Source of the DNA: Sphingomonas sp. QA11
GTDB lineage: Bacteria > Pseudomonadota > Alphaproteobacteria > Sphingomonadales > Sphingomonadaceae
Assembly (NCBI RefSeq): GCF_028473665.1
Contig: NZ_CP098774.1
Location: 2,790,001 to 2,854,000 of the forward strand
Reading direction: 5' to 3'
DNA length: 64,000 nt
Numbering within the stretch: position 1 is the first letter of the stretch; each line of letters opens with the position of its first letter. Below the pieces are notes generated by a model. That model was given only the letters and a program-made list of their open reading frames with translations, was not told the DNA's origin and searched no databases. Of this stretch, positions 26,048 to 34,933 are shown piece after piece. The position numbers were made by a program, and so were the translations under genes.

Positions 26048-26971
26048 TCAAAAGGCGACCTTGTCGCCGCCTTTCAGGTGCAGGATGTCACGGGCTTCCG
26101 CCGGCGTGGCGACTTCGAGCCCCAGCCCCTCGATGATCTGGCGCACCTGCCGAACCTGCTGCGCGTTGCTTTCGGCGAGTCGCCCGGGGCCGATCCACAG
26201 CGAATCCTCGAGCCCCACGCGGACGTTGCCGCCCATCGCCGCCGCCATCGCCGCGACCGGCATCTGCGCGCGGCCGGCAGCCAGCACCGACCAGCGGTAA
26301 TCATCGCCGAACAGGCGGTCGGCGGTGCGCTTCATATGCAACACCTCGTCGGGATGCGACCCGATGCCACCGAGCAACCCGAACACCGTCTGGATGAACA
26401 AAGGCCCCTTCACCAATCCTTCGCTGTAGAAATAATGGAGGTTGTGGAGGTGCGACGTGTCATAACACTCGAACTCGTACCGCGTGCCAGCCTCATTGAG
26501 TGTGGTCAGGATGTGTTCGATATCGGCGTAAGTGTTGCGGAAGACGATGTCGCGCGTCGACTCGAGCATCGCCGGTTCCCAGTCGTGCTCGAACGACTTG
26601 AACCGCTTGAGCATCGGGAACAGGCCGAAGTTCATCGACCCCATGTTGAGGCTCGCGACCTCGGGCCGCCAGGTCGCGGCAGGGCGGATGCGCTCCTCGA
26701 CGGTCATGCCGGGCGCGCCACCGGTGGTCAGGTTGCAGACGACGTCGGAGCGCTGTTTAATTGACCGCAGGAACGGCTCGAACAACTCGGGCGCCTGGCT
26801 CGGACGACCGTCAGCCGGGTTGCGCGCATGCAGGTGCACGATCGCCGCGCCCGCCTCGGCCGCACCGACAGCGGCATCGGCGATCTGTTCTGCAGTGACG
26901 GGTAAATGCGGCGACATCGACGGCGTGTGGATGCCCCCCGTCACGGCACATGTAATGATCACCTTTCCCAC
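26048..26971 (-). CDS. BKACE-family beta-keto-acid cleavage enzyme (DUF849)
   Basis: 307 aa. Zn ligands in AIVHLHARNP (His-X-His) and a late Glu in VRVGLEDSLWIG; MGSMNFGLFP and GGNVRVGLED are family signatures. BKACE enzymes transfer the acyl part of a beta-keto acid onto acetyl-CoA, giving acetoacetate plus an acyl-CoA (Kce for 3-keto-5-aminohexanoate). The GTG at 26971, preceded by GAGGGAAATAATA, is chosen: the frame opens further but is not conserved. Divergent from the P450 gene. The acid substrate is probably a ring-opening product (inference). Confidence 0.92.
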   Translation of the reverse strand: MGKVIITCAVTGGIHTPSMSPHLPVTAEQIADAAVGAAEAGAAIVHLHARNPADGRPSQAPELFEPFLRSIKQRSDVVCNLTTGGAPGMTVEERIRPAATWRPEVASLNMGSMNFGLFPMLKRFKSFEHDWEPAMLESTRDIVFRNTYADIEHILTTLNEAGTRYEFECYDTSHLHNLHYFYSEGLVKGPLFIQTVFGLLGGIGSHPDEVLHMKRTADRLFGDDYRWSVLAAGRAQMPVAAMAAAMGGNVRVGLEDSLWIGPGRLAESNAQQVRQVRQIIEGLGLEVATPAEARDILHLKGGDKVAF

Positions 26972-27001
26972 TATTATTTCCCTCGACTTATAAGCATTTT
27001 T

Positions 27002-27017
27002 GATAAATATATTTATT
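27002..27017. promoter_or_regulatory. AT-rich palindromic block, copy 3
   Basis: GATAAATATATTTATT, of which ATAAATATATTTAT is a perfect 14-bp palindrome, centred between the divergent BKACE and P450 start codons. Confidence 0.4.
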
Positions 27018-27069
27018 GCATCCTCAAATCGAGAGCGCCAGTCATTTTTACAAGGGAGCGGAGAGGAAT

Positions 27070-28248
27070 ATGAGCGCGATAGCCGCAGAGACGCCCGCGT
27101 TGGACATCGACCTGTTTTCCGACGCAAGCCTGCAGGATCCCTTCGAAGACTACAGAACGCTGCGCGACGCCGGACCGGTCTCCCGGCTCGTTCGGCCTGA
27201 CGTCTACGCCATCGGGCGGTTCGCCGACGTGCAGGCGGCGCTCAGGGATTCTGACCGACTGATCAATGGCGAGGGCGTAGGGTTTAGCGAAGCCTTCAAC
27301 GCTCCAAAGGGTATGAACGTGATCCAGTCGGATGGCGACCTGCATCGCCGTCTCCGCCTGACCGTGATGCGACCGCTTTCGCCAGGCCGTCTCAGGGAGG
27401 TGCGACCCGACCTGAAGGCCATGATCGTGGAGCGGGTGAAAAGCCTGGTTGGCCGAGGATGGTTCGATGCCATGTCCGAACTCGCCCGCTTCCTCCCCGT
27501 CGAGGCGGTCTCGCATTTCGTCGGACTGCCTGCGGTGGGACGCGAACGGATGCTCGACTGGGCAGCCGCGGCGTTCAACGTCATCGGTCCCGATCAACAT
27601 CCCGCCGACCTGATCTCGTTGCGCGAGGCGATCGGCTTCATGGCAACCCTCAGCGACGATACCGTGCGCGACGGCAGCTGGGCAGGCGAATTGTTCGCGG
27701 CCGCGAAAACCGGACGATTGTCAATGCAGGAGGCGATGGCTGCAATCAGCGCCTACGTCATCCCGAGCCTAGACACGACTATCCTCGCGAAAGGCCATCT
27801 ACTGGCCAACCTCGCGACCTATCCCTCGCAATGGGAACTGCTCTGCGCGCGTCCCGAGCTCATCCCCTCGGCGGTGCTCGAAGGCGTCCGCCGCGACTCA
27901 GTACTGCGGTGGTTTTCGCGCGTCGCCGTGGAGGATTATAGGGTCGATGGCGCGATCGTGCCCAAGGGGTCGCGCGTGATGCTGCTCTATGGTTGCGCCA
28001 ACCGCGACGAGCGCCATTACGAAGACCCCGATCGATTCGATATCGCCCGCGACTCCCGCGATCACCTGGCCTGGGGAACCGGCCAGCACATGTGCGCCGG
28101 CATGCACCTTGCGCGAATCGAGATGGAGGTGCTGCTCGAGGCGATGGTCGAGGCCGGCGTCAAGCTGGAGGCTGGTAGCCCCGTGCCGGGCACCAATCGT
28201 GGGCTGTACGGGTTCACATCGCTGCCCTACCGCATAGAGAAGGCCTGA
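27070..28248 (+). CDS. Cytochrome P450
   Basis: 392 aa, soluble bacterial type. Haem-binding loop WGTGQHMCAGMHLARIEME (Cys ligand), ExxR helix in LEGVRRDSVLRW, and I-helix YVIPSLDTTILAKG with the Asp-Thr-Thr oxygen-activation residues. It hydroxylates or demethylates a small substrate and needs ferredoxin electrons; the [2Fe-2S] ferredoxin at 16.1-16.4 kb is the only candidate in the window. Start ATG 27070 follows GAGAGGAAT. It forms an operon with the amidohydrolase gene 20 bp downstream. Confidence 0.95.
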   Translation: MSAIAAETPALDIDLFSDASLQDPFEDYRTLRDAGPVSRLVRPDVYAIGRFADVQAALRDSDRLINGEGVGFSEAFNAPKGMNVIQSDGDLHRRLRLTVMRPLSPGRLREVRPDLKAMIVERVKSLVGRGWFDAMSELARFLPVEAVSHFVGLPAVGRERMLDWAAAAFNVIGPDQHPADLISLREAIGFMATLSDDTVRDGSWAGELFAAAKTGRLSMQEAMAAISAYVIPSLDTTILAKGHLLANLATYPSQWELLCARPELIPSAVLEGVRRDSVLRWFSRVAVEDYRVDGAIVPKGSRVMLLYGCANRDERHYEDPDRFDIARDSRDHLAWGTGQHMCAGMHLARIEMEVLLEAMVEAGVKLEAGSPVPGTNRGLYGFTSLPYRIEKA

Positions 28249-28268
28249 AACGCCCGGGTTTTCACGAT

Positions 28269-29825
28269 ATGAACGCCATCACCCATCCAAGCGCCTGTCC
28301 ATGCTGCGCCTATGCCTATGCGCGGTCGGCGTTCCGATACTCGGCGCTCGACTGGATCCGCCCCGGGGCGAAGGCACGGCGAGCGGAGACGGCGGCGCGC
28401 GCCGCGCCCACGCTCGGCCGGTTGTACATCGACGGCGTCACCGTGGTCGATCCGCGCGACGGCGGCAAGACGCCCGGCATGACGATCGTGATCGATGGCA
28501 ACTACATCGCCGCGGTGGTGCCGACCGTCGATGCCTCCGCCGACCGCGTGCAACGGGTTGATGCCGCCGGCAAGTTCGTCGTACCCGGCTACAACGACAT
28601 GCACAGCCACGTGCTCGAGCTCGCCGACCCCTCGGGCAGCCTGGCGCTGATGCTCGCGGAGGGCGTGACCGGGTTCCGCCAGATGTCGGGCTCCCCCGCC
28701 CTCCTCGCCAAACGCCGCGACGGCAAGCTGCCGATCGGCCATGCCGCGCCGCAATTGCTGCAGACACCGGGATCTATTCTCACTCCGTTCAACGCCGCGT
28801 CGCCCGATCGGGTGCGCGAAGAAGTCCGCAAGCAGAAGGCTCAAGGGGCAGATTTCGTGAAGATGGGGTTTGCCAACCCTGACGCCTTCTTCGCCGCGAT
28901 CGAGGAAGGGCGCCGCATCGGCATTCCCGTGCTTGGCCATTTGCAGGAAGGCACTGATCCTGTCGAAGCCACTGCGGCCGGGTTCCGCTCAATCGAGCAT
29001 CTCGGCCCGGGCAGCACGGTCTGGGTGCGCTGCTCGATAGACGAAGAGCGATTACGTGCGGAAAGCTATCGGCGCGAGATCATCAAGCTGCCACCGTTCA
29101 AGATCCCGTTCCTCGAACGGATCGTGCTGAAGAAGTTTGAACGCATGCTGGTCAACCCTTCAGCTTTCTCGCAGGCCGTCGATGTCGATCGCCTGCGTCG
29201 CGCGAGCGAGAGCTTCAGCCGCGCGCGCGCCGAGGACATGGCGGCGCGCTTCGTCGACGACGGCAGTTGGCAATGTCCGACGCTGGTCCGCATCCGGACG
29301 CAGAGCTTCGCCGACGCGCCGGAATATCAGCAGGACGAGATGCTCGAGTACCTGCCGCCCAAGAGCGTCAGACGCTGGCGGGACGTGACCGCGTTGTGGG
29401 CCGAGCGCGACGAGCACGTACGCGGAACATATCGCACGATCTATCCGCGGCAGCTGGCGCTGACCAAGCTGCTCGCCGATGCCGGGGTACGGATGATCGT
29501 CGGTACGGATGGCGGCTCATTTCTCGGGCCTGGCCTGACGTTACGGCAGGAGTTCAAGGAACTCAGCGACGCCGGCATCGCGCCGCTTGCCATCCTGCAG
29601 ATGGCGACGGTCAACGCCGCCGACTACCTGTCGCGCCGCGACACGCTGGGGCTGGTCGCCAAGGGCTATGACGCCGACCTGGTGCTGCTCGATCGCGATC
29701 CGCTGGCGGCGGTGGAGAATCTGCACGAAATCGCCGGAATCGTGCGCGCGGGACGCTATTTCTCGCGTCGCGAATTAGACGCGCTAAGATCAGAGGTTGC
29801 GAAAGGTCGCGGCTTTCTTCGATAG
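28269..29825 (+). CDS. Amidohydrolase family protein
   Basis: 518 aa. Metal-dependent hydrolase fold: HxH in YNDMHSHVLEL, then GIPVLGHLQEGTDP (His), SIEHLG (His) and Asp in VGTDGGSFLGPG; C-terminal GYDADLVLLDRDPL is typical of the imidazolonepropionase/CodA-like branch. No signal peptide is evident, although the N-terminal 40 residues (with PCCAY) are unusual. In its context it could hydrolyse a lactone, amide or vinylogous ring-cleavage product. Coupled to P450. Confidence 0.85.
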   Translation: MNAITHPSACPCCAYAYARSAFRYSALDWIRPGAKARRAETAARAAPTLGRLYIDGVTVVDPRDGGKTPGMTIVIDGNYIAAVVPTVDASADRVQRVDAAGKFVVPGYNDMHSHVLELADPSGSLALMLAEGVTGFRQMSGSPALLAKRRDGKLPIGHAAPQLLQTPGSILTPFNAASPDRVREEVRKQKAQGADFVKMGFANPDAFFAAIEEGRRIGIPVLGHLQEGTDPVEATAAGFRSIEHLGPGSTVWVRCSIDEERLRAESYRREIIKLPPFKIPFLERIVLKKFERMLVNPSAFSQAVDVDRLRRASESFSRARAEDMAARFVDDGSWQCPTLVRIRTQSFADAPEYQQDEMLEYLPPKSVRRWRDVTALWAERDEHVRGTYRTIYPRQLALTKLLADAGVRMIVGTDGGSFLGPGLTLRQEFKELSDAGIAPLAILQMATVNAADYLSRRDTLGLVAKGYDADLVLLDRDPLAAVENLHEIAGIVRAGRYFSRRELDALRSEVAKGRGFLR

Positions 29826-29933
29826 GGCTGGAGCTGCCGCCTCCCGCAAACTGTTCGTTCGACGCGAGTTCGCATATTCCGGCGACGTCCTACAGAACGA
29901 AACGCTGTTCAGCGACGGGGCGTGTAGCGCATA

Positions 29934-30983
29934 TCAGCCAATATTCCGGTTGATGGCCAGTTCAGACGCTTCCCGGGCAATCAGTTCGTCCATTCGCCTT
30001 CGCACCTTCACGGCTCCCTCGTCCGTGCGGAGTAAAGCGGGTCGAAGCGACCAAAAGTCCCGGTCTCCCATCCTCTGCTGCTGCGCGGCGATCATCGGCT
30101 CGTCCTCGGACGAGAAGATCCTCGCCCGTGCGGTACGGATGCTCTCATTCAGCGTGACGTTATCGACACCGAAATTCCGTGTCGAGGCAAAGAAATAATG
30201 CGTGCTCACCGACGTGTTCGGGGTGAAGATATGAACGTTTTCGACGTTGAGCGCGCCGGCACGGCTGCCGCCGGTTTCCACGGCACCGCTGACAAGCTTC
30301 ATTACGCCGGGCGCGGTCCAGTCCACCTCCGTCCAACTGTCCACCCGATCCGTCTTCTCGGGAAGGAATTGTCTGAACAACGGTGTCGGAACATCATCGA
30401 CGACGTGCCAGTAGATCGAGATTACCCCATCGTCTCGCTGCATAACCTTCGCGCGAGTGCGTGAGATCGCTCCTCCGCCAAGCGTGTCCGGATGCAGGTA
30501 GTCGGTGTGCGAGAGGTCCAGAATATTGTCGACGAACAGCTGATAATGCCCGTGACCGTTGATGTACCCGTTGTTGAAAGAAGCCTCGGTCGCGCTTGAA
30601 AGGAACGACAGATCCATGATGGACATCGGGTCGGCCAGCGCAGGGTCGCCCATCCATATCCACAGGATCCGATGAGCCTCCGCAACCGGGTAGCTGCGGA
30701 CGTCGAGCGATCTGGTGACCGGGCCGTGAGGATTTCGGACGCACCTGCCGGCGCCGCCGAAACCGAGCCCATGATAAGCACACACCACCACGTCGCCGTC
30801 ACGCCGGCCCATGCTCAACGGGGCGAAGCGGTGAGGACAGCGATCCAGCAAAGCGTGCGCTTCGCCGGCCACATCGCGGTAGATATAGACGGGCTCGTCG
30901 AGCAGCGTTCGAGCCAGCCCATGCTCGACGGTCACCTCGTCCATCCACCCAGCCATGTACCAAGCATTGCGGAGGTAGGTCAT
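29934..30983 (-). CDS. Rieske oxygenase alpha subunit 3 (VanA/DdmC-like)
   Basis: 349 aa, the same length as Rieske-1 and clearly related (MTYLRNAWYMAGWMDEV; DRCPHRFAPLSMGRR and CAYHGLGFG ligands; VDNILDLSHTDYLHPDT iron site; THYFFASTRNFG). Likely an O-demethylase or ring monooxygenase. Last gene of the minus-strand operon FAH-family, FAD monooxygenase, Rieske-3, which is divergent from the GntR gene. Confidence 0.92.
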   Translation of the reverse strand: MTYLRNAWYMAGWMDEVTVEHGLARTLLDEPVYIYRDVAGEAHALLDRCPHRFAPLSMGRRDGDVVVCAYHGLGFGGAGRCVRNPHGPVTRSLDVRSYPVAEAHRILWIWMGDPALADPMSIMDLSFLSSATEASFNNGYINGHGHYQLFVDNILDLSHTDYLHPDTLGGGAISRTRAKVMQRDDGVISIYWHVVDDVPTPLFRQFLPEKTDRVDSWTEVDWTAPGVMKLVSGAVETGGSRAGALNVENVHIFTPNTSVSTHYFFASTRNFGVDNVTLNESIRTARARIFSSEDEPMIAAQQQRMGDRDFWSLRPALLRTDEGAVKVRRRMDELIAREASELAINRNIG

Positions 30984-31106
30984 GCGTCGTCTCCCACCGC
31001 TGCGTCCAGTGCGAAAGGCGCGCGGATAGATGCAGCCACGACGCTGCGACTGCGTGCGCCGAAGGGCTTCCCAGCCGCTATCATCGGAATTGCGATGTGG
31101 GAGAGG

Positions 31107-32717
31107 TCATGCGCCCCGCGCGACGGCCTTCCGCCCCGTCACCACGTCAAGCACCGCTGCCCATCGGTCGCCGCGCCAGGCAACGTGCTGATCAGGCCGC
31201 ACCAGCGCCAAGCGCGCTCCATAGAGCGCCGCGACATCGACATCATCCAGCTGAATGACCTTGAGCGGCACGCCTGCCTGACTCGCCTGTGTGACGGCAG
31301 TCGCGACGTCGGCCGGATCGGCGCGGGTGTCCGCGAGCAACGTGAAGCCGTCTCCGAACAGATCGTAAAGTGATCGGCCATCCGCGAGCCAGGCATGCGG
31401 CGCCAGGCAGCCGGGACGAGCGGTTGGGACGTAGTTCTGGCTATCGCGTTCGGGGATAGCAGTCCCTTCTTCGACCAAAACCGGCGAGTCCGCGTAACAA
31501 AGGCCCAGGACTGTTCCCAGCGTGCGAAACTCGCGCGCCTTGCTTGCCTGGATGCCGCCGCCGACCTTGGCGCGGATCGCCTCCCCGACCGGGCCATCGT
31601 GTTCGATCTCGGGAGGCGGTGGCGCAACATAGATGGCGTAGTTCGCCATCGCCTCATCCATCACCGCGCGGTGTACCGGCCTGCGCTCCGCCTCGTAGCT
31701 GGCAAGCAACGCGTCCCCGCCCCAGCCATGAAGGACAGCGGCGATCTTCCATCCCAAGTCGACTCCGTCGCCAACGCCCATGTTCATGCCATAGCCGCCG
31801 GCCGGCGGATGAAGGTGGCACGCGTCGCCCGCGAGAAAGATCCTGCCCTCGGCATATTTGTCGGCGAGCAACTCGCTCGCCGTCCAGCTGTCAGCGCTAA
31901 GTATCTCGAAGGGAAGGTCTACACCGGTACGTTCACGGATCAGGCTCCTGGCTTGATCATCGCTCAAGGATGTACCGGGTTTCGCGCCTCCGGGGCTGAA
32001 GAACCAGAGATCGTCGACGTCCATCGGCCCGACCGCGCTAAAGCCATCCTTGCCGATCTGCCAGTAGATTGCCGCAGGTCCGAAGTCGTGCTGCGTCGAC
32101 ATGCCCGGGGCACGGAAGATGATGTTGTAGTGATGGGACAGGCCGTGCTGTCCCTCCAGCTTCGCGCCGATGAGATTGCGGACCGCGCTGCGGCCGCCAT
32201 CGGCACCGATCATGTACGCAGAGCGAATCTGAAAATCGGAATCGGAGCGAAGCGTCACCGTCACGCCCCCGTCATCCTCCTGGGCGCTCACGAAAGACGT
32301 GTCGAACCGCACCTCGACATTTGGAAGCTCGCGCACCTTTTCAAGCAGAACCTTTTCGAGCTTGTACTGCGGCACCCACTGGCCATGCTCGGGATAACGC
32401 GGATCACGTTCGGGTGATGCGTTGAACGCGTTGCCGAAACGCGCGAGCTCGTGTCCTCCAGGCCCGATGCGCGTCACGAACACCATGTTGTTCGGATAGT
32501 CGATGCCGAAAGGAGCCTCGTGCGCCAAATGCTCGGCGATCCCCCAACGACGCAGGTGCGTGCGGGTGCGCACATTGGTCGTCTTGGCCCGGGGCGCCAC
32601 TCCCACACGGGAGTTGCGCTCCACCAGCACTACGCGCGCACCTCGCATGCCCAACTCAATCGATGCCGCCAGCCCGACTGGTCCGGCTCCGACGACTACA
32701 ACGTCGGTCTCTATCAT
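31107..32717 (-). CDS. FAD-dependent aromatic monooxygenase (PheA/TfdB/MhpA family)
   Basis: 536 aa. N-terminal VVVGAGPVGLAASIELGMRG (GxGxxG), internal GADGGRSAVRNLIG (DG motif) and IFLAGDACHLHPPAGGYGMN (GD motif) define a class A flavoprotein hydroxylase; a thioredoxin-like C-terminal region ends near RGA. Such enzymes ortho-hydroxylate phenols to catechols using NAD(P)H. It lies 24 bp after the FAH-family gene. Confidence 0.93.
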   Translation of the reverse strand: MIETDVVVVGAGPVGLAASIELGMRGARVVLVERNSRVGVAPRAKTTNVRTRTHLRRWGIAEHLAHEAPFGIDYPNNMVFVTRIGPGGHELARFGNAFNASPERDPRYPEHGQWVPQYKLEKVLLEKVRELPNVEVRFDTSFVSAQEDDGGVTVTLRSDSDFQIRSAYMIGADGGRSAVRNLIGAKLEGQHGLSHHYNIIFRAPGMSTQHDFGPAAIYWQIGKDGFSAVGPMDVDDLWFFSPGGAKPGTSLSDDQARSLIRERTGVDLPFEILSADSWTASELLADKYAEGRIFLAGDACHLHPPAGGYGMNMGVGDGVDLGWKIAAVLHGWGGDALLASYEAERRPVHRAVMDEAMANYAIYVAPPPPEIEHDGPVGEAIRAKVGGGIQASKAREFRTLGTVLGLCYADSPVLVEEGTAIPERDSQNYVPTARPGCLAPHAWLADGRSLYDLFGDGFTLLADTRADPADVATAVTQASQAGVPLKVIQLDDVDVAALYGARLALVRPDQHVAWRGDRWAAVLDVVTGRKAVARGA

Positions 32718-32741
32718 CGTCCGCTCTCCTGAAGCATCGGT

Positions 32742-33605
32742 CTAGGCCGCCGGCACGACCACCTTGTTCTCTATGGCGCCCACGCCTTCGATCTCGCATC
32801 GCACCACATCGCCCGGCTTGAGAAACTGCGGCGGGGTCATCGCCACCCCCACCCCGTCGGGCGTGCCGGTCGCGATCAAGTCACCGGGATCGAGAGTGAA
32901 TGCCGTCGACAGATAGCTGATCTGATCCCAGATATCGTAGACCAGCTCGCTTGTGTTGCCGTCCTGGCGCGGCTGGCCGTTGACGAACGACCGAAGGCGC
33001 AACGCGTGCGGGTCCGGTATCTCGTCGGCAGTCACGATCCAGGGACCTATGGGCCCATGCGAGTCGAAAGACTTGCCCACGGTGAAGGTCGGCGAATGCT
33101 TCTGCCAATCCCTAGCCGACACGTCGTTGCATACCATGTAGCCGAACACGTGAGCTGCCGCATCCTCGGACTTCACACCCTTCGCCGGCCTGCCGATCAC
33201 GACGCATAGCTCGACTTCATAGTCCAGCATCTGCGTTACGCCCGGATCGGTGTCGTCATATGGACCCACCACGCAGCTCGTCTGCTTGTTGAACCAGAAC
33301 TGATGATCCGGAATGGCCACTCCCAATCTCTTGGCCTCTTCGATGTGCTTCCGATAGTTCATGCCGATGGCAAGGAACTTGCCGGGCCTCTCCACTGGGG
33401 CCAGCAACGCCACCTCGGCTAGCGGCGCATGTGACGGCCCGTTGTCGTGCAACTCACGCACCTTCGCCAAGGCCGCCTCCCCACCAGCGATCAGCGACAG
33501 CATCGTAGGATATATTTTCTGGAGCGAGGCGAGGCTCACCACCCCTTCTCCGCGCACCACACCGAGCGCCGGGCACCCCCCATCATTGAAGCGCACCAGT
33601 TTCAT
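32742..33605 (-). CDS. Fumarylacetoacetate-hydrolase-family protein
   Basis: 287 aa. FAH fold: FLAIGMNYRKHIEEAKRLGV, metal ligands in TQMLDYEVELCVVIGRPAKG, HVFGYMVCNDVSARDWQ, and TGTPDGVGVAMTPPQFLKPG. Members hydrolyse acylpyruvates or isomerise/decarboxylate ring-cleavage products. Start ATG 33605 (MKLVRFNDGG) follows GAGGGG. First gene of the operon and divergent from the GntR regulator. Confidence 0.93.
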   Translation of the reverse strand: MKLVRFNDGGCPALGVVRGEGVVSLASLQKIYPTMLSLIAGGEAALAKVRELHDNGPSHAPLAEVALLAPVERPGKFLAIGMNYRKHIEEAKRLGVAIPDHQFWFNKQTSCVVGPYDDTDPGVTQMLDYEVELCVVIGRPAKGVKSEDAAAHVFGYMVCNDVSARDWQKHSPTFTVGKSFDSHGPIGPWIVTADEIPDPHALRLRSFVNGQPRQDGNTSELVYDIWDQISYLSTAFTLDPGDLIATGTPDGVGVAMTPPQFLKPGDVVRCEIEGVGAIENKVVVPAA

Positions 33606-33681
33606 GCTTGACCCCTCCACCGAAATCCGGCCGTGTCTGACCAATCGTTCACGGAGCCTTGCCACTAACAATTTTTTGGAG

Positions 33682-33693
33682 CAATATATATTT
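33682..33693. promoter_or_regulatory. AT-rich palindromic block, copy 4
   Basis: CAATATATATTT, containing the 10-bp palindrome AATATATATT, directly upstream of the GntR ATG (33694) in the 88-bp FAH/GntR divergent region. It resembles copies 1-3. Confidence 0.35.
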
Positions 33694-34401
33694 ATGTTGA
33701 GATTGATCGATAGCGAAGCCGCTGAGCGGACAGGTCCACGGAGCCAAAGCAGCGCCGCCTATGCGGCGCTCAAGGCAGATATTCTTGCCGGCCGCGTCAG
33801 TCCGGGCGAGAAACTGAAGATCAACGATATCGCCGCGCAACTCGAGGTCAGCCCGGGCGCGATCCGCGAGGCCCTGTCCCGGCTCGTCCCCGAAGGTTTC
33901 GTCGTCTTTCGCGATCAATATGGGTTCACCGTGGCGCCGATCTCGATCGAAGATCTTCTCGACCTCACACGCGTGCGCTGTGACATCGAAGAGATCGCGC
34001 TCCGTAGATCCGTCGCGGAGGGCGATGCCGCATGGGAGGCAAATGTGCTCGGGACCGCCCATCGGCTGCGTCGCACGCCTCGCGTGATCGACGACACTCC
34101 TAACATGGAATGGCTGGCGCAACACGAACAGTTCCACCGGGCGCTGGTCAATGGCGCAGACAGTCCTCGGCTACTGGCGCTGAACGCACAGCTCTACCAG
34201 CAACTCGAACGCTATCGCGTTCTCGCGTGGAACGTCGACCGCTCTCGCGACGTCGATGCCGAGCACCAGGGCTTGGTCGACGCGGCGCTCGACCGCGACG
34301 CTGACGCGCTGGCCAAGCTCGCCCGCGCCCATTTCGACAGAACCGCTTCCTTGATCGTCGAAGCATCGCGCGGAAGCAGCGCCGTCAATTCAGCTGGCTG
34401 A
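33694..34401 (+). CDS. GntR-family regulator with FCD domain
   Basis: 235 aa. GntR winged helix: AYAALKADILAGRVSPGEKL, then QLEVSPGAIREALSRL; all-helical FCD ligand domain from about residue 85 (LLDLTRVRCDIEEIALRRSV), with HEQFHRALVNGAD providing a metal-type His. FCD regulators such as VanR repress aromatic acid genes until the acid binds. Start ATG 33694 is chosen by family alignment. Likely regulates the FAH-monooxygenase-Rieske-3 operon and itself. Confidence 0.9.
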   Translation: MLRLIDSEAAERTGPRSQSSAAYAALKADILAGRVSPGEKLKINDIAAQLEVSPGAIREALSRLVPEGFVVFRDQYGFTVAPISIEDLLDLTRVRCDIEEIALRRSVAEGDAAWEANVLGTAHRLRRTPRVIDDTPNMEWLAQHEQFHRALVNGADSPRLLALNAQLYQQLERYRVLAWNVDRSRDVDAEHQGLVDAALDRDADALAKLARAHFDRTASLIVEASRGSSAVNSAG

Positions 34402-34933
34402 ACCAAAATATTGGTGGGCGCCGGCCACACCGGTGCTCAGCTGACGAACTCTACTACTAAAATGGCCTCTTCAATAACCCTGCCAGTTCGTCTTCCGTCC
34501 GGGTGAGCCCGATACCAATCGATTACAGTCTATGGGGCTCGTATAGGCCCAGCGCCTGGAGCGGCGGCGCCACCATCTCTCGCGCCAATGCGCCACGGCC
34601 GGCTTCCATCGTCGCCAGATCGCTTCAGCGGATGGCATTCTGCAGGAAGCGGCAACGGTGCCTTTGCGCATCACCACATCCCGATCTCGGTGCGGTCTTG
34701 TCAATGCTCACCATTTCACTTTGGCGGACTGCCTGCCGCAAAATGATCAACGTGACGGCGAGCAAGGCGACTAAACCAGCCCGGCTGCTGGACCGGATCC
34801 GCGTCAGCGGGCCATCAACGCCCCGAGCAGGGCCGTGATCGCCAGCGCAATACGCTGCCCGCCGCGCCAACCCATTTAGCGGGGCCCACTCAACGACATT
34901 TCCGCGCGCGCCGGTTGTTCGACATGCGCTGCT
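34402..34933. other. Intergenic stretch without a supported gene
   Basis: Open frames on both strands are short and Arg-rich, without family resemblance. A minus-strand start MGWRGGQRIALAITALLGAL, near 34875, looks like a membrane peptide but stops after about 23 codons, and continuation would need a frame change, so it may be a decayed small membrane gene. Confidence 0.4.
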
